64,000 bases of DNA from Pararhodobacter sp. (GTDB taxonomy: Bacteria > Pseudomonadota > Alphaproteobacteria > Rhodobacterales > Rhodobacteraceae). How positions within the stretch are numbered: position 1 is the first letter of the stretch; each line of letters starts with the position of its first letter. Where the stretch lies: NCBI GenBank assembly GCA_020832545.1, contig JAFIEK010000014.1:25107-89106 (forward strand), given 5' to 3'. Shown piece by piece: positions 17,662-25,433 of the stretch. Under the pieces are notes generated by a model. That model was not told where the DNA came from, ran no database searches, and was given only the letters and a program-made list of their open reading frames with translations. The position numbers and the translations under genes are program-made.

Positions 17662-18285
17662 TCACATCCGGCCAATGAAGCACGCCGCCTGCTCTGCCAG
17701 TTGTTCGGCTGTCTGGTCGCGGCGGAACACTTCCACAAAACCGTGGCCGGGCAACACCAGATAGCTGAAGGTCGAGTGGTCAATGAGATAAAAGTCGTCT
17801 TCAGCCGGGTGCACTGAATAGAACATCCGATATGCGCGCGCGGCGGCGCGGACCTGTTCTTCGCTTCCGGTAAGGCCGATCATGCGGTCATGAAAGACAC
17901 TTGAAAACTGGGTCAGCACCTCGGGCGTATCGCGCTGCGGATCGACGGAAATGAAGACGGGTTGCGCCATATCCCCTTGATCTTCCAGCAGTTCCACCGC
18001 CAAGGCATTGCGCGCGACATCAAGCGGGCAGACATCGGGGCAGAAGGTGTAGCCAAAATACACAATGCTCGGCATCGTGAATACATCGGCATCCGTCACC
18101 GTGCGCCCGGTCTGATCGACCAGTTCGAAGGGCCCGCCGATAGACCCGGCCCCGCCAGAGATTGCGGTGCCACGGCACTGCGCAAAGCGGTCGTCGCCGT
18201 CGCGACCGGCCAGAACCAGCCACCCCAGGAAGCCCAGCATTGCGGCCACCAGCGCCGCCGCGGCGATACTGTAGATCCGAATCAT
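17662..18285 (-). CDS. senC: SenC/PrrC (Sco1-like) copper chaperone
   Basis: 207 aa membrane-anchored thioredoxin-fold protein that delivers copper to cytochrome c oxidase and affects RegB signalling. One N-terminal helix (about residues 5-26) is followed by the Sco domain with copper ligands C-x3-C in FCPDVCPLD (about 82-86) and a conserved His in IDHSTFSY. The ATG at 18285 gives the anchored form; the frame extends upstream without a better start. It is followed by regA 86 bases later and is divergent from regB across 65 bases. Confidence 0.93.
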   Translation of the reverse strand: MIRIYSIAAAALVAAMLGFLGWLVLAGRDGDDRFAQCRGTAISGGAGSIGGPFELVDQTGRTVTDADVFTMPSIVYFGYTFCPDVCPLDVARNALAVELLEDQGDMAQPVFISVDPQRDTPEVLTQFSSVFHDRMIGLTGSEEQVRAAARAYRMFYSVHPAEDDFYLIDHSTFSYLVLPGHGFVEVFRRDQTAEQLAEQAACFIGRM

Positions 18286-18350
18286 CTGCACTCTCCGTAT
18301 CTGAACAACGACCTTGCCGCGCTTGATGCCCCAGCCTGCGCGGCCTAACA

Positions 18351-19799
18351 ATGCCAATCGACACCCCCGCGACAACAGGCCGCCCAATGTTCCCACTGCC
18401 CGAAGGCACCTTGCACCGTGACATTCAGGGCCACTGGGTGCGCCTGGAAACCCTGACGCGTGTGCGCTGGCTGGCCGTTTTCGGCCAGTTGCTGGCACTT
18501 CTCATTGCCTATTACGGTTTCGGGCTGCGCTTCAATCTGGCGCTGTGCCTTCTGGTGGTGGGTGTTTCGGCCGCTTCGAACATCCTCAGCGCTGCGGTCT
18601 TTCCGCGCATTCGCCGCCTGTCCGAGGGCGAGACCCTGCTGACGCTGCTGTTTGATACCGCCCAGTTGACGCTTTTGTTGTTCCTCACCGGCGGGCTGGG
18701 AAACCCGTTCGCGCTGTTGCTGCTGGCTCCCATCACCATCGCGGCGACAACGCTTCAGTTGCGCAGCACGCTTGTGTTGGGGATCGTCACGATTGGTCTG
18801 GCCACGCTGCTGACGCAGGTGTCGCAGCCCCTGCTGCTGCCGGATGGCCGCCCGCTGGTTCTGCCGGATCTGTTTCGCTTCGGTTTCTGGCTTGCAATCG
18901 TAGTCGGCCTTGCCTTTATCGGCCTCTACTCGCGCTCGGTTGCCGCCGAGAAACATGCGCTGGCCGAGGCCCTTCTGGTTACCCGGATGGCGCTGGCCCG
19001 CGAGCAGAAGTTGACCGAACTCAGTGGTGTTGTGGCGGCGGCCGCGCATGAACTGGGCACACCGCTGGCCACGATCAAACTTGCAAGCGCCGAGTTGATC
19101 GATGCACTGGCCGATCTGCCGGATCTGCGCGAGGATGCACGCCTGATCCGGGAGCAGACGGACCGATGCCGCGCGATCCTGCGGTCCATGGGTCAGGTCG
19201 GCAAGGATGATCCGCATCTGCGCCATGTTCCGCTGGAGACCCTGATGCACGAGGCCGCCGCGCCGCATACCCTGCGCGGCAAGGAGATCATTTTTGTACT
19301 CACCCCGCTTGAGGATCCGGCAGATCCCGCCCCACAAGTGCGCCGTGCGCCGGAAGTGGTGCACGGGCTGCGCAACCTGATCCAGAACGGGGTAGATTTC
19401 TCCCGCTCGCGCGTCTGGGTGGAGGGGGAATGGAGCCATGATCGAATCACCTTGCGGGTCGTTGATGACGGGCCGGGTTATCCGCCGGGCCTGCTGGGCC
19501 GGATCGGCGAGCCCTATCTACGCGACCGCCGCGAGGGGGGGCGCACCGATTCGCGGCCCGACTACGATGGCATGGGTCTTGGCCTGTTCATCGCCAAGAC
19601 CCTACTGGAACGCTCTGGTGCAAGGATCACCTTCACCAATCGAACAGCGCGCACCACGCTGCCTGACCGGGCCGAACAAAGCGGTGCGATGGCCGAAGTG
19701 ACATGGAAACGCAGCCTGTTAGAGGCTGATTCCCGCCGAGCCTTGGGTGAAAACATTCCGTATGATGGCAGGCCCGGCCATGCCACCGAGGTATCTTAA
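18351..19799 (+). CDS. regB: Redox sensor histidine kinase RegB/PrrB
   Basis: 482 aa. Six hydrophobic segments (about residues 40-205) include the quinone-sensing loop GGLGNPF. The H-box AAAAHELGTPLATI carries the phospho-accepting histidine, and the cysteine of TDRCRAIL matches the redox cysteine of RegB (Cys265 by my recollection of R. capsulatus). N-box NLIQNGVDF, G-boxes DDGPGYPPG and GMGLGLFIAK complete the kinase. An in-frame ATG at 18387 is an alternative start. It phosphorylates RegA, encoded opposite. The C-terminus runs about 35 residues past the ATPase domain. Confidence 0.94.
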   Translation: MPIDTPATTGRPMFPLPEGTLHRDIQGHWVRLETLTRVRWLAVFGQLLALLIAYYGFGLRFNLALCLLVVGVSAASNILSAAVFPRIRRLSEGETLLTLLFDTAQLTLLLFLTGGLGNPFALLLLAPITIAATTLQLRSTLVLGIVTIGLATLLTQVSQPLLLPDGRPLVLPDLFRFGFWLAIVVGLAFIGLYSRSVAAEKHALAEALLVTRMALAREQKLTELSGVVAAAAHELGTPLATIKLASAELIDALADLPDLREDARLIREQTDRCRAILRSMGQVGKDDPHLRHVPLETLMHEAAAPHTLRGKEIIFVLTPLEDPADPAPQVRRAPEVVHGLRNLIQNGVDFSRSRVWVEGEWSHDRITLRVVDDGPGYPPGLLGRIGEPYLRDRREGGRTDSRPDYDGMGLGLFIAKTLLERSGARITFTNRTARTTLPDRAEQSGAMAEVTWKRSLLEADSRRALGENIPYDGRPGHATEVS

Positions 19800-19810
19800 C
19801 CCGCGCTTAA
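19796..19810. promoter_or_regulatory. Candidate CtrA box upstream of the PAS-domain gene
   Basis: TTAA-N7-TTAACC, an exact match to the CtrA full-site consensus (TTAA-N7-TTAAC). It overlaps the regB stop codon and lies about 60 bases before the PAS gene. CtrA in Rhodobacterales controls motility and gene-transfer-agent genes; binding here is not shown. Confidence 0.5.
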
Positions 19811-19870
19811 CCAATACCGGCAATGCTTGTCTGATCCGCTCCATTTTGTGGGTCAAAGGCAGGCATTCCT

Positions 19871-21550
19871 ATGCAGAACGCAATTTTCTTCGCGATCGTT
19901 TTGGTGGTCACTTCGGCTCTGACAATGCTGGCCGTCATGATGATCGCCAGCGCACTGGGCCGAAGGACGGCGCGCAAACAGGTATCGGCGTTGGGCCAGA
20001 GCCGGCTGGACCCGGTGTTCTTGTTTGATGATACGCGGCTGATTGACGCCAATGATCGTGGCGAATCCCTGCTTGATGCCTTGTCAGTGGCCGACGGCGG
20101 CACGCGTTCACCCAAGGGAGACCGCAGTTGGCAGCTTCTGTCGCGCTTCCTGATCGGCGGCTTCCCCGATCTCGGCGATCAACTGGCGACCCTCGCCCGC
20201 AAGGGCAAGCTGACACTGACGGCGCAGGACGGCTCAGGGCTGAGGTTGCAGGCCGAATGGCTCGACGGTACCGCCCGGCTGATTCTGACCGATACCTCCG
20301 CCGACGAAGGCAGCGTTATGCTTGACCGGCTGAGCTACCGGGCGATGGAGGAGGAACTGGCAGTTCTGCGCCGCGCGACCGATCGTTCGCCGATTCTGAC
20401 CTGGCGCGAGAATGTGCAGGGCCAGGTGATTTGGGCCAATGGTGCCTATCTGCGCAAGCTGGCCGAAAGCGGGCCTGGGGATGCGATCAACTGGCCACTG
20501 CCACGGCTCTTTCCCCGTGGAGAGCCCGGGTCAGAACAGCGTGTGGCGCTCGCCTTTGGCGGGAACGGGAGGCAAAACTGGTTCGATATCTCCCGTATGG
20601 CTGATGAAAAGGGCCAGCTTGTCTTCGCGCTCCCCGCCGATGAGGCGTATCGCGCCGAACGGACCAAGCGCGAGTTCATTCAGACACTCACCAAGACCTT
20701 CGCCACCCTGCCGACCGGTCTGGCGGTGTTTGACCGCACGCGCAGGCTGCAACTTTTCAACCCGGCGCTGACCGATCTGACGGGGCTGGAGCCTGAATTT
20801 CTGCTCTCACGCCCCGGGATCGAAGGGTTTCTGAACAGGATGCGCGATAAGCGCGTCCTGCCTGAGCCGCGTGACTACCACAGCTGGTCCCGGCGTTTGC
20901 TGGAAATTGAGCAGGGTGCGGCGAAGAATGATTTCGAGGAAACCTGGTCGTTGCCGACCGGGCAGACCTATCGCGTTTCGGCCAGCCCGCACCCTGACGG
21001 GGCGCTGGCCTTTCTGATCGAGGATATCACCTCTGAAGTGCATATGACCCGCAACTTCCGAAGTGACCTGGAAACCAGTCAGGCTGCGCTCAACATCCTT
21101 GACACTGCGCTGGCGGTCTTTACCCAGGCCGGTCAATTGATCCTGACCAACGCAGCCTTCAACCGGCTCTGGACGCTGGAAGGTGATGACACGCTCGCCG
21201 GATTCACTTTGGCCGAGGCCTTGGCGAACTGGCAGGAGGACAGCAACGATCCTGCCTTGTGGGAGAGCATCGCCGATCTGGCGCGTCCGGGCGCTGCGCC
21301 GGGGCTGGTTTCGGGGATGATGACGCTTGATGACGGCGAATGTCTGGCTGTATCGGCGCAGAAAGTGTCGAACAACACTGTGGTGATCGCCTTCGACCGG
21401 CTTGAGGATATCGCCGTGCCGGGCCACGCACCGCCCGGTGTCTCTGGCCACCCTGCCGCCGCCGATCTCATTGACGAACAAGATGGCGAAGTCGTCCCGC
21501 GGCGCACCACATCCTATCGGGGTGCTCAGGTCATTCGCGCCAGTGCCTGA
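19871..21550 (+). CDS. Membrane-anchored PAS-domain protein without a kinase domain
   Basis: 559 aa. An N-terminal membrane helix (residues 5-27) is followed by at least three PAS-like segments (about 40-130, 270-390 and 400-520); the central PAS reads LTKTFATLPTGLAVFDRTRRLQLFNPALTDLTGL. There is no H-box, ATPase or GGDEF/EAL output, and the protein ends in a charged tail. It looks like the sensory part of a kinase that works with another partner. It sits 71 bases after regB on the same strand, so it may share the redox operon, with a possible CtrA-driven internal promoter. Confidence 0.78.
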   Translation: MQNAIFFAIVLVVTSALTMLAVMMIASALGRRTARKQVSALGQSRLDPVFLFDDTRLIDANDRGESLLDALSVADGGTRSPKGDRSWQLLSRFLIGGFPDLGDQLATLARKGKLTLTAQDGSGLRLQAEWLDGTARLILTDTSADEGSVMLDRLSYRAMEEELAVLRRATDRSPILTWRENVQGQVIWANGAYLRKLAESGPGDAINWPLPRLFPRGEPGSEQRVALAFGGNGRQNWFDISRMADEKGQLVFALPADEAYRAERTKREFIQTLTKTFATLPTGLAVFDRTRRLQLFNPALTDLTGLEPEFLLSRPGIEGFLNRMRDKRVLPEPRDYHSWSRRLLEIEQGAAKNDFEETWSLPTGQTYRVSASPHPDGALAFLIEDITSEVHMTRNFRSDLETSQAALNILDTALAVFTQAGQLILTNAAFNRLWTLEGDDTLAGFTLAEALANWQEDSNDPALWESIADLARPGAAPGLVSGMMTLDDGECLAVSAQKVSNNTVVIAFDRLEDIAVPGHAPPGVSGHPAAADLIDEQDGEVVPRRTTSYRGAQVIRASA

Positions 21551-21559
21551 GTACAAACG

Positions 21560-21598
21560 CAACAGCCCGGGGCAGGGAGAACCTGATCCGGGCTGTTG
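21560..21598 (+). terminator. Probable terminator after the PAS-domain gene
   Basis: Eleven-base inverted repeat CAACAGCCCGG / CCGGGCTGTTG (21560-21570 and 21588-21598) with a 17-base loop, starting 9 bases after the stop. Only a short, interrupted T-run follows, so it may be a bidirectional barrier toward convergent trxA. Confidence 0.6.
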
Positions 21599-21711
21599 TC
21601 TTCAGTGCGGGTTCTGAACCCATGTGCGCTGAGACTATTGCCAATAGCAGAAGTGAAACAAGGAGCGGTCACACTGAACGCACATCAGCGTAACCTGACG
21701 TCTCAACCGGA

Positions 21712-22032
21712 TCAGATGGACGAATCGATCCAGCTGGCCAGTGCGGCTTTCGGCGCTGCGCCCACCTTGTTCGCCACGATCTGGCCGTTCTTCACCAGAA
21801 ACAGTGCCGGAATTCCGCGGATACCCATGGCTGCGGTCACTTGCGGGTTCTCATCCACATTGACCTTGGCGATCTTGACGCGACCGGCATACTCTTCCGA
21901 CAGCTCTTCAAGAGCAGGGCCGATCTGTTTGCAAGGGCCACACCACTCGGCCCAGAAATCGATAACAACCGGCAGGTCGCTGTCACGCACTTCGGCATCA
22001 AAGGTCGCGTCGGTCACGGGAAAAGTTGGCAT
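21712..22032 (-). CDS. trxA: Thioredoxin
   Basis: 106 aa, a standard cytosolic thioredoxin that reduces protein disulfides. The active site is WCGPCK (about residues 30-35) preceded by VVIDFWAE, and the cis-proline is in [24 protein letters not shown] site precedes the ATG. It lies 41 bases downstream of addA, a neighbour pairing usual in Rhodobacterales, and probably is read from the same transcript as well as its own promoter. Confidence 0.95.
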   Translation of the reverse strand: MPTFPVTDATFDAEVRDSDLPVVIDFWAEWCGPCKQIGPALEELSEEYAGRVKIAKVNVDENPQVTAAMGIRGIPALFLVKNGQIVANKVGAAPKAALASWIDSSI

Positions 22033-22073
22033 GGGAGGGCTCCGGAAAATCGGTTGCAGGGGTTTTCAGATAC

Positions 22074-25000
22074 CTATGTGCCGCCATTCACAGGGTCAAG
22101 GGCCGCACGCGCCAGCGCCTGTGCGGCAATCGGTCCGGGAATGGGCATGAGGTGCTGATCTGCCGTCCAGATCAGTGCCGTCTCAATGACCCTGTCAGGG
22201 TAAACACCGGCCAGCAAATGCGCATAGGCCCCCATCTGGCGCAGCAATCCCTCTGGCACCTGCGTCACATCTTGCGGAACCACCCGGTTTGACTTGAAGT
22301 CCACCGCAAGCACCCGCTCAGGGCTGATCAGCAGCCGGTCAATGGTGCCAAACATCTGCCGTCCGTTCCACTCGCCACTCAGACTGATCTCCGACAGAGC
22401 ATCGCGGCTGAGGATGGGAGCAAGATTATCCGAGTCCAGAAGCAACAGGACTTCGGCAAGGCACAGATCAACCTCTGCCATTGGTGCGCTGAACCCTGCA
22501 AGCGACCGGCGAGCTGTGCTTTCGCGCGCGGCAGGGTCCAGCGCTGGAAGCTGCTCCAGCAACAGGTGGATCATCGCGCCGCGAAGTAAGGCCACCGCTT
22601 CATCGGCTCCGACATCACCGGGCAAGGCCTTGGCCCCGCCAAGTTGCGAGGGGTTCAGAACACGCGGCCTTGCCGGCGTGATTGGCAGCGGATACAGCAG
22701 GGCAGAGGCCACGGTCCGCGGCGACGGTTCGGCAGCCGGGGTTGCGGCCGCAGCTATGGGCAAAGGCCAGGCACCATGCTGAAACCGCAAACCCTGCCCG
22801 GTCGGAAAATCACAGGCCGTGCCGCCCACTGCTTCCAGCCCGCGCGAAACCCGGTCATACCACCCGTCCCCCCCGGGCTCTCCCGCACCGGCCACGATCA
22901 GCCAGCGCTCTGCCCGGGTCAGCGCCACATACAGCAGCCGGTCGCCTTCTTCGTGCCGTTGATCGGCCAGGTCCTGATCGGCAGCCAACTGGACAGGAGG
23001 CGCATCATCCTTCGTCATGCGCAACACTGGCAGGCCATCGAGTTCCGCCAGCCCTTTCAGCGCAGGGTCACGCCGCTCGGCGGTATCCGGCAGGATGACA
23101 ATCGGCGCTTCCAACCCCTTCGCGCCATGCACCGTCATCACCCGGATGCGCTGCCCCGCACTTTCGGACTGGCGCTTGATCTCGGCATCGCTGGCCGTCA
23201 GCCAGCCAAGGAAACCGTCGAGCGAAGGAATGTGCCCGTGTTCATACTGCAAGGCCAGCGCCACAAACGCCTCGATTGCGTCCTCGGCCTCGGCCCCGAA
23301 GCGCGCCATCAGCCGCCGCCGCCCGTCATGCCGGGTGAGGATACGCTCAATCAGTTCATAGGGGCGCAGGAAATCAGTCTGACTGCGCAAATCAGCTAGA
23401 ACATCGACGCATTCGCCGTGCTCTGGCGCCCCGCGCAAGCGCTCCCATAGGAATTGGCGTCCGCGTCCCTGCGCCAGCCGATAGAGCTGATCCTCGGACC
23501 AGCCAAAAAGCGGCGAGCGCAGGGCGATGGCCAGCGAAAGATCATCCTCAGGCAGGGCAAGGAAGCGCAAAAGCGCAATCAGATCCTGCACCGCGAGTTC
23601 TTCGCTCAGAACCAGCCGATCAGCCCCGGCAATCTGCAACCCGCGTGCCTTGCAGGCGCGGATCAGCTCGTTGAACAGAAGTTTGCGCCGCCGCACGAGG
23701 ATCAGGAAATCGCCTTCATGCACGCGCCGACGCCCCTTCTCATCCTCCAACTGCTCACCGCGATCGATCATGGCGCGGATCTCATCAGCAATGGCATGGG
23801 CGAGTGCGATCTCGTTGTTTCGCTCCGAGGGCCGGTCCAGCGGTTCATCCCAGTCGCCGTCTTCGGTTTTGCCCGCAGGCGGCACCATCGGCCACAGATC
23901 CACGCGGCCGGGCATCTGTTCGTGAAAGGCCAGATGTTCCACTGTGCCGCCCAGCCCGTTGGCCCCGGATTGCGCCGAGAAGCAATGGTCCACAAGGCGC
24001 AGGATAGCATCGGACGAGCGAAAGGAATGCTTCAGTTCCATATGGTTGAGCTGCCGGTCAATGCCGGAAAGCGCTGTTTCGAATGTCGCGCGCATCCGGT
24101 CAAAGCCGCGCAGATCCGCGCCTTGAAAGGAATAGATCGACTGCTTCTTGTCGCCCACCACAAAGATCGTGCGCTCGGCCTCGCGGGCGCCCTGACCGGC
24201 GGTGAACTCCTGTGTCAGCAATTCGACCACGCGCCATTGTTCAGGGCTGGTATCTTGTGCTTCGTCGATCAGGATGTGGTCGATCCCGCCATCCAGTTTG
24301 AACAGAACCCATTGCGCCACCGCCGGATCGCTGAGCAACCGGCGGGCGCGCAGGATCAGATCATCAAAATCCAGCCAGCCGCGCTGCGCCTTCGCACCCT
24401 CCAACAGCGGCACCCAGACCCGTGCGAAACGGTGCAGCGCCTGCGTGCGGTGCATTGCGGCGAGGGCCTGACGGCGGGGGCGCGCGGCCTCCACGCGCTG
24501 GGCGAGGGCGTTGAGGGCGTCCAGCAGTTCGGCTGGCAGGGCGTCGCGCACCGGCTTTGTGGGGATCGCGCCCACCTTGGCGGCGAAGGGCCCGGCCTTG
24601 GCGGTGGCACCGTAGAGCAGGGCCTTTTCCAACGAGACCAGAGCAGGGATCGAAGGCGCGCGCGCGCCGCGCAGGGCATTGGCCAGCTTCACGTCATTGG
24701 GGCCGCTGGCCATCAATGGTGGCATGAGCGCGTCGATCACTGCGTCTTCGCCGCCCAGCCAGACGTCGGCCAGCAGCGCTGCGTCGTCGAAGCCTGCGGG
24801 CATGTCAAAAAGCGAAGGCGTATCGATCTCGGGCGCGTTCCGGGCAAAAACGTCTCTGTATTTGCCCAACTGGTCCAGAACGGCAGCCAGCGCGGTTTCA
24901 TTCGTCACCGCAGCCAGATCGCGCAGCGCATCTTCGTCCGGCCCGGCGGCGAGCGTATCCAGCACCTCTATCTGAAGCTGGCGCAGGCTGCGTTCGTCGG

Positions 25001-25433
25001 TTTCGGTGAAGTCAGGCGGAACACCGGCCTCAAGCGGAAAGCGGCGCAGAAGGGCGCTGCAAAAGGAATGGATCGTCTGGATCTTCAGCCCACCCGGTGT
25101 CTCGATGGCGCGCGCAAAGAGACGCCGGGCGCGGGCCAGAAGATCAGGATCATCCGAGACCGGCTCGCCCAGGTTTGTCAGTTGTCGGGTCAGCTCGCCG
25201 GGCTCCAGCATGGCCCATTCGCCCAACCGCCGGAACAGCCGGTTCTGCATCTCGCTGGCGGCGGCCTTAGTGTAGGTCAGGCACAAAATGCGCTGCGGCT
25301 CTACCCCGCGCAGCAGAAGCCGCGCTACCCGGTCGGTCAGAACCCGCGTCTTGCCTGACCCCGCATTGGCCGAAAGCCAGGTTGAGGTTGTGGGTTCTGC
25401 GGCGACGATCTGGCGGTGGCTGGCTTCATTCAT
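22074..25433 (-). CDS. addA: Double-strand break repair helicase-nuclease subunit AddA
   Basis: 1119 aa UvrD-like helicase with a RecB-type nuclease. Walker A is ANAGSGKTRVL (about residue 23), Walker B reads LIDEAQDTSPEQW, motif IV/V elements include VMTVHGAKGLEAP (about residue 770), and the nuclease motif near the C-terminus is VLAVDFKSNRV. With AddB it processes broken DNA ends for RecA-dependent repair. The start overlaps the addB stop by 8 bases, consistent with translational coupling and equimolar subunits. Confidence 0.95.
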   Translation of the reverse strand: MNEASHRQIVAAEPTTSTWLSANAGSGKTRVLTDRVARLLLRGVEPQRILCLTYTKAAASEMQNRLFRRLGEWAMLEPGELTRQLTNLGEPVSDDPDLLARARRLFARAIETPGGLKIQTIHSFCSALLRRFPLEAGVPPDFTETDERSLRQLQIEVLDTLAAGPDEDALRDLAAVTNETALAAVLDQLGKYRDVFARNAPEIDTPSLFDMPAGFDDAALLADVWLGGEDAVIDALMPPLMASGPNDVKLANALRGARAPSIPALVSLEKALLYGATAKAGPFAAKVGAIPTKPVRDALPAELLDALNALAQRVEAARPRRQALAAMHRTQALHRFARVWVPLLEGAKAQRGWLDFDDLILRARRLLSDPAVAQWVLFKLDGGIDHILIDEAQDTSPEQWRVVELLTQEFTAGQGAREAERTIFVVGDKKQSIYSFQGADLRGFDRMRATFETALSGIDRQLNHMELKHSFRSSDAILRLVDHCFSAQSGANGLGGTVEHLAFHEQMPGRVDLWPMVPPAGKTEDGDWDEPLDRPSERNNEIALAHAIADEIRAMIDRGEQLEDEKGRRRVHEGDFLILVRRRKLLFNELIRACKARGLQIAGADRLVLSEELAVQDLIALLRFLALPEDDLSLAIALRSPLFGWSEDQLYRLAQGRGRQFLWERLRGAPEHGECVDVLADLRSQTDFLRPYELIERILTRHDGRRRLMARFGAEAEDAIEAFVALALQYEHGHIPSLDGFLGWLTASDAEIKRQSESAGQRIRVMTVHGAKGLEAPIVILPDTAERRDPALKGLAELDGLPVLRMTKDDAPPVQLAADQDLADQRHEEGDRLLYVALTRAERWLIVAGAGEPGGDGWYDRVSRGLEAVGGTACDFPTGQGLRFQHGAWPLPIAAAATPAAEPSPRTVASALLYPLPITPARPRVLNPSQLGGAKALPGDVGADEAVALLRGAMIHLLLEQLPALDPAARESTARRSLAGFSAPMAEVDLCLAEVLLLLDSDNLAPILSRDALSEISLSGEWNGRQMFGTIDRLLISPERVLAVDFKSNRVVPQDVTQVPEGLLRQMGAYAHLLAGVYPDRVIETALIWTADQHLMPIPGPIAAQALARAALDPVNGGT

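Noticed and set aside
17018..19799. Part of a photosynthesis gene region
   Set aside because: RegB/SenC/RegA also occur in non-phototrophs, and no puf, puh, bch or crt gene is present in the window.
23454..25358. Plus-strand open frame of 634 codons inside addA
   Set aside because: It is a shadow of addA with no recognisable domain or ribosome-binding site.
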